13,655 nucleotides of DNA from Kordiimonadaceae bacterium (lineage in GTDB: Bacteria; Pseudomonadota; Alphaproteobacteria; Sphingomonadales; Emcibacteraceae), in assembly GCA_018699075.1 (NCBI GenBank), contig JABIPV010000018.1, positions 1 through 13,655 on the forward strand, given 5' to 3'. The notes beneath the pieces were generated by a model. It ran no database searches, was not told where the DNA came from, and saw only the letters and a program-made list of their open reading frames with translations. Below, piece by piece: positions 12,711 to 13,655 of this stretch (position 1 is the stretch's first letter; every line of letters starts with the position of its first letter). The translations under genes and the position numbers were made by a program.

Positions 12711-13655
12711 TTATACTTTAATAATATCTAAAGCTTGTGAGAAATCAGCCAGGATATCTTTTTCATCTTCACATCCAACAGAAACTCTTATGAGGCCATA
12801 ATCTACTCTGGCGGCGGCTAAGGTATATACGTCACCAAGACTGGTTGCCATATCAACCATTTCCAAAGCATTCATGAAACGGTGTAGATTGTCCGGCTCA
12901 CCTTTAATATTGAAAGATAGCATCCCTCCACATCCTTTTGGGAATTGCCTTTCTATTAACTCAGATTGATTACTTTCGGGTATACCTGCATAACGCACCC
13001 AATCCACTTTATCATGATCTTTCAACATCTTCGCTAGCGCGAGTGCGTTCTTACTATGTTGACGCATCCGTAATGGTAAAGTGCGAATACCGCGAAGAAT
13101 TAACCAGGCATTAAAGGGGCTTATACATTGACCAAATGATGACATCGTTGCGCGAGCTTCAGATATAAGTTTCTGAGAACCGCAAAGAACTCCCCCTACA
13201 GCATCACCATGCCCACTAAGATATTTAGTTGCTGAATCCAGAATTAAATCAGCCCCAAACTCAATAGGTTGCAACAGATAAGGGCCAAGGTAAGTATTGT
13301 CGACGATAAAAGATATATCGTTATCGGCGGCTATTTTTTTCAACCCGGCAAGGTCAACAACACACATTTGCGGGTTTGTAACTGTTTCGGCAAACAAGGC
13401 TGTTGTATTTGGCTGAATAGCCTCTTGAACCTTATCCAAATCTAGCATATCGACAAATGAAACTTCGATACCCATGGCTGGACACTCATCAAGAAAAAAA
13501 CTTCTACTCACGACAAAAATTTTATCTGTCACAATTACATGATCACCTGCTTTTGCACAGAGCCGAATTGATGCAGCCACAGTCGCCATGCCCGAAGACA
13601 TAGCTAAACTGCTTTCGGTTCCCTGTAAAACAGCCATCTTATCCTGCAACACATC
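12711..13655 (-). CDS. Trans-sulfuration family PLP enzyme (MGL/CGS/OAHS type), N-terminus off window
   Basis: 314 codons are visible and the frame stays open through the right edge; about 80 N-terminal residues are missing, so Met at 13652 is not the real start. Numbering from that Met: G-T-E-S-S-L-A-M-S-S-G-M (PLP phosphate), F-I-V-D118-N-T-Y-L (Asp to PLP nitrogen), D-S-A-T-K143-Y-L-S-G-H-G-D (Schiff-base Lys), A-T-S-L-G-D and L-I-R-V-S-V-G (substrate carboxylate Arg). This is the Cys/Met metabolism PLP family. Leu122 stands where methionine gamma-lyase of Pseudomonas has its key Cys, and about 20 residues usually found between D-V-Y-T-L and G-L-I-R (the T-H-x-x-x-P-E-E-R helix) are absent. 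So methionine gamma-lyase, O-acetylhomoserine sulfhydrylase or cystathionine lyase all remain possible. The adjacent transporter favours a degradative role. Confidence 0.88.
   Translation of the reverse strand, partial: DVLQDKMAVLQGTESSLAMSSGMATVAASIRLCAKAGDHVIVTDKIFVVSRSFFLDECPAMGIEVSFVDMLDLDKVQEAIQPNTTALFAETVTNPQMCVVDLAGLKKIAADNDISFIVDNTYLGPYLLQPIEFGADLILDSATKYLSGHGDAVGGVLCGSQKLISEARATMSSFGQCISPFNAWLILRGIRTLPLRMRQHSKNALALAKMLKDHDKVDWVRYAGIPESNQSELIERQFPKGCGGMLSFNIKGEPDNLHRFMNALEMVDMATSLGDVYTLAAARVDYGLIRVSVGCEDEKDILADFSQALDIIKV

Noticed and set aside
12711..13652. Complete 313-residue gene starting at the Met near the right edge
   Set aside because: The frame continues past 13652 and the family needs about 80 more N-terminal residues, so the gene is cut by the window.

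Overview
The window is a moderately AT-rich stretch of proteobacterial DNA. The gene families (Tat-exported oxidoreductase, PuuC-type aldehyde dehydrogenase, HpcH/HpaI aldolase, type I-secretion-style giant repeat protein, NSS sodium symporter) suggest a marine or aquatic Alpha- or Gammaproteobacterium. Nothing in the sequence fixes the genus. No rRNA, tRNA, CRISPR array or intact mobile element was found.

Left part (1-6131) is a compact metabolic cluster built around a 71-bp divergent intergenic region (2047-2117). Leftward run an HpcH/HpaI-type aldolase and a DUF6282 metal-hydrolase-like protein, followed after 167 bp by the first 31 codons of a Tat-exported oxidoreductase cut by the window edge. 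Rightward run a dihydroorotate/dihydropyrimidine dehydrogenase-like flavoprotein that lacks the usual catalytic Cys/Ser, a small cupin, a HisC-like aminotransferase and a PuuC-like aldehyde dehydrogenase. The last three are packed with 1-nt gaps and are clearly one operon. Together they look like a catabolic pathway for a nitrogen-containing small molecule (redox step, hydrolysis, transamination, aldehyde oxidation, retro-aldol cleavage). The substrate cannot be read from the sequence, and this is the best candidate here for an undescribed system.

Middle part (6132-9780): a strong bidirectional terminator separates the cluster from a leftward 1157-residue open frame. That frame encodes the C-terminal part of a giant calcium-type repeat protein made of about 713-residue units. 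The second unit is complete. The first begins in mid-domain, directly after a stop codon, with no ribosome binding site, so the gene looks 5'-truncated. The roughly 100 bp upstream (9681-9779) are an unexplained junction.

Right part (9780-13655): a small secreted Met/His/Cys-rich, copper-type protein (leftward) is divergent from a short-chain dehydrogenase with a signal peptide (rightward). The 200-bp region between them holds promoters, a tandem 18-nt repeat and a palindromic element. Finally a leftward pair, a trans-sulfuration-family PLP enzyme (cut by the right edge) and an NSS-family sodium symporter, suggests uptake and breakdown of a sulfur amino acid such as methionine.
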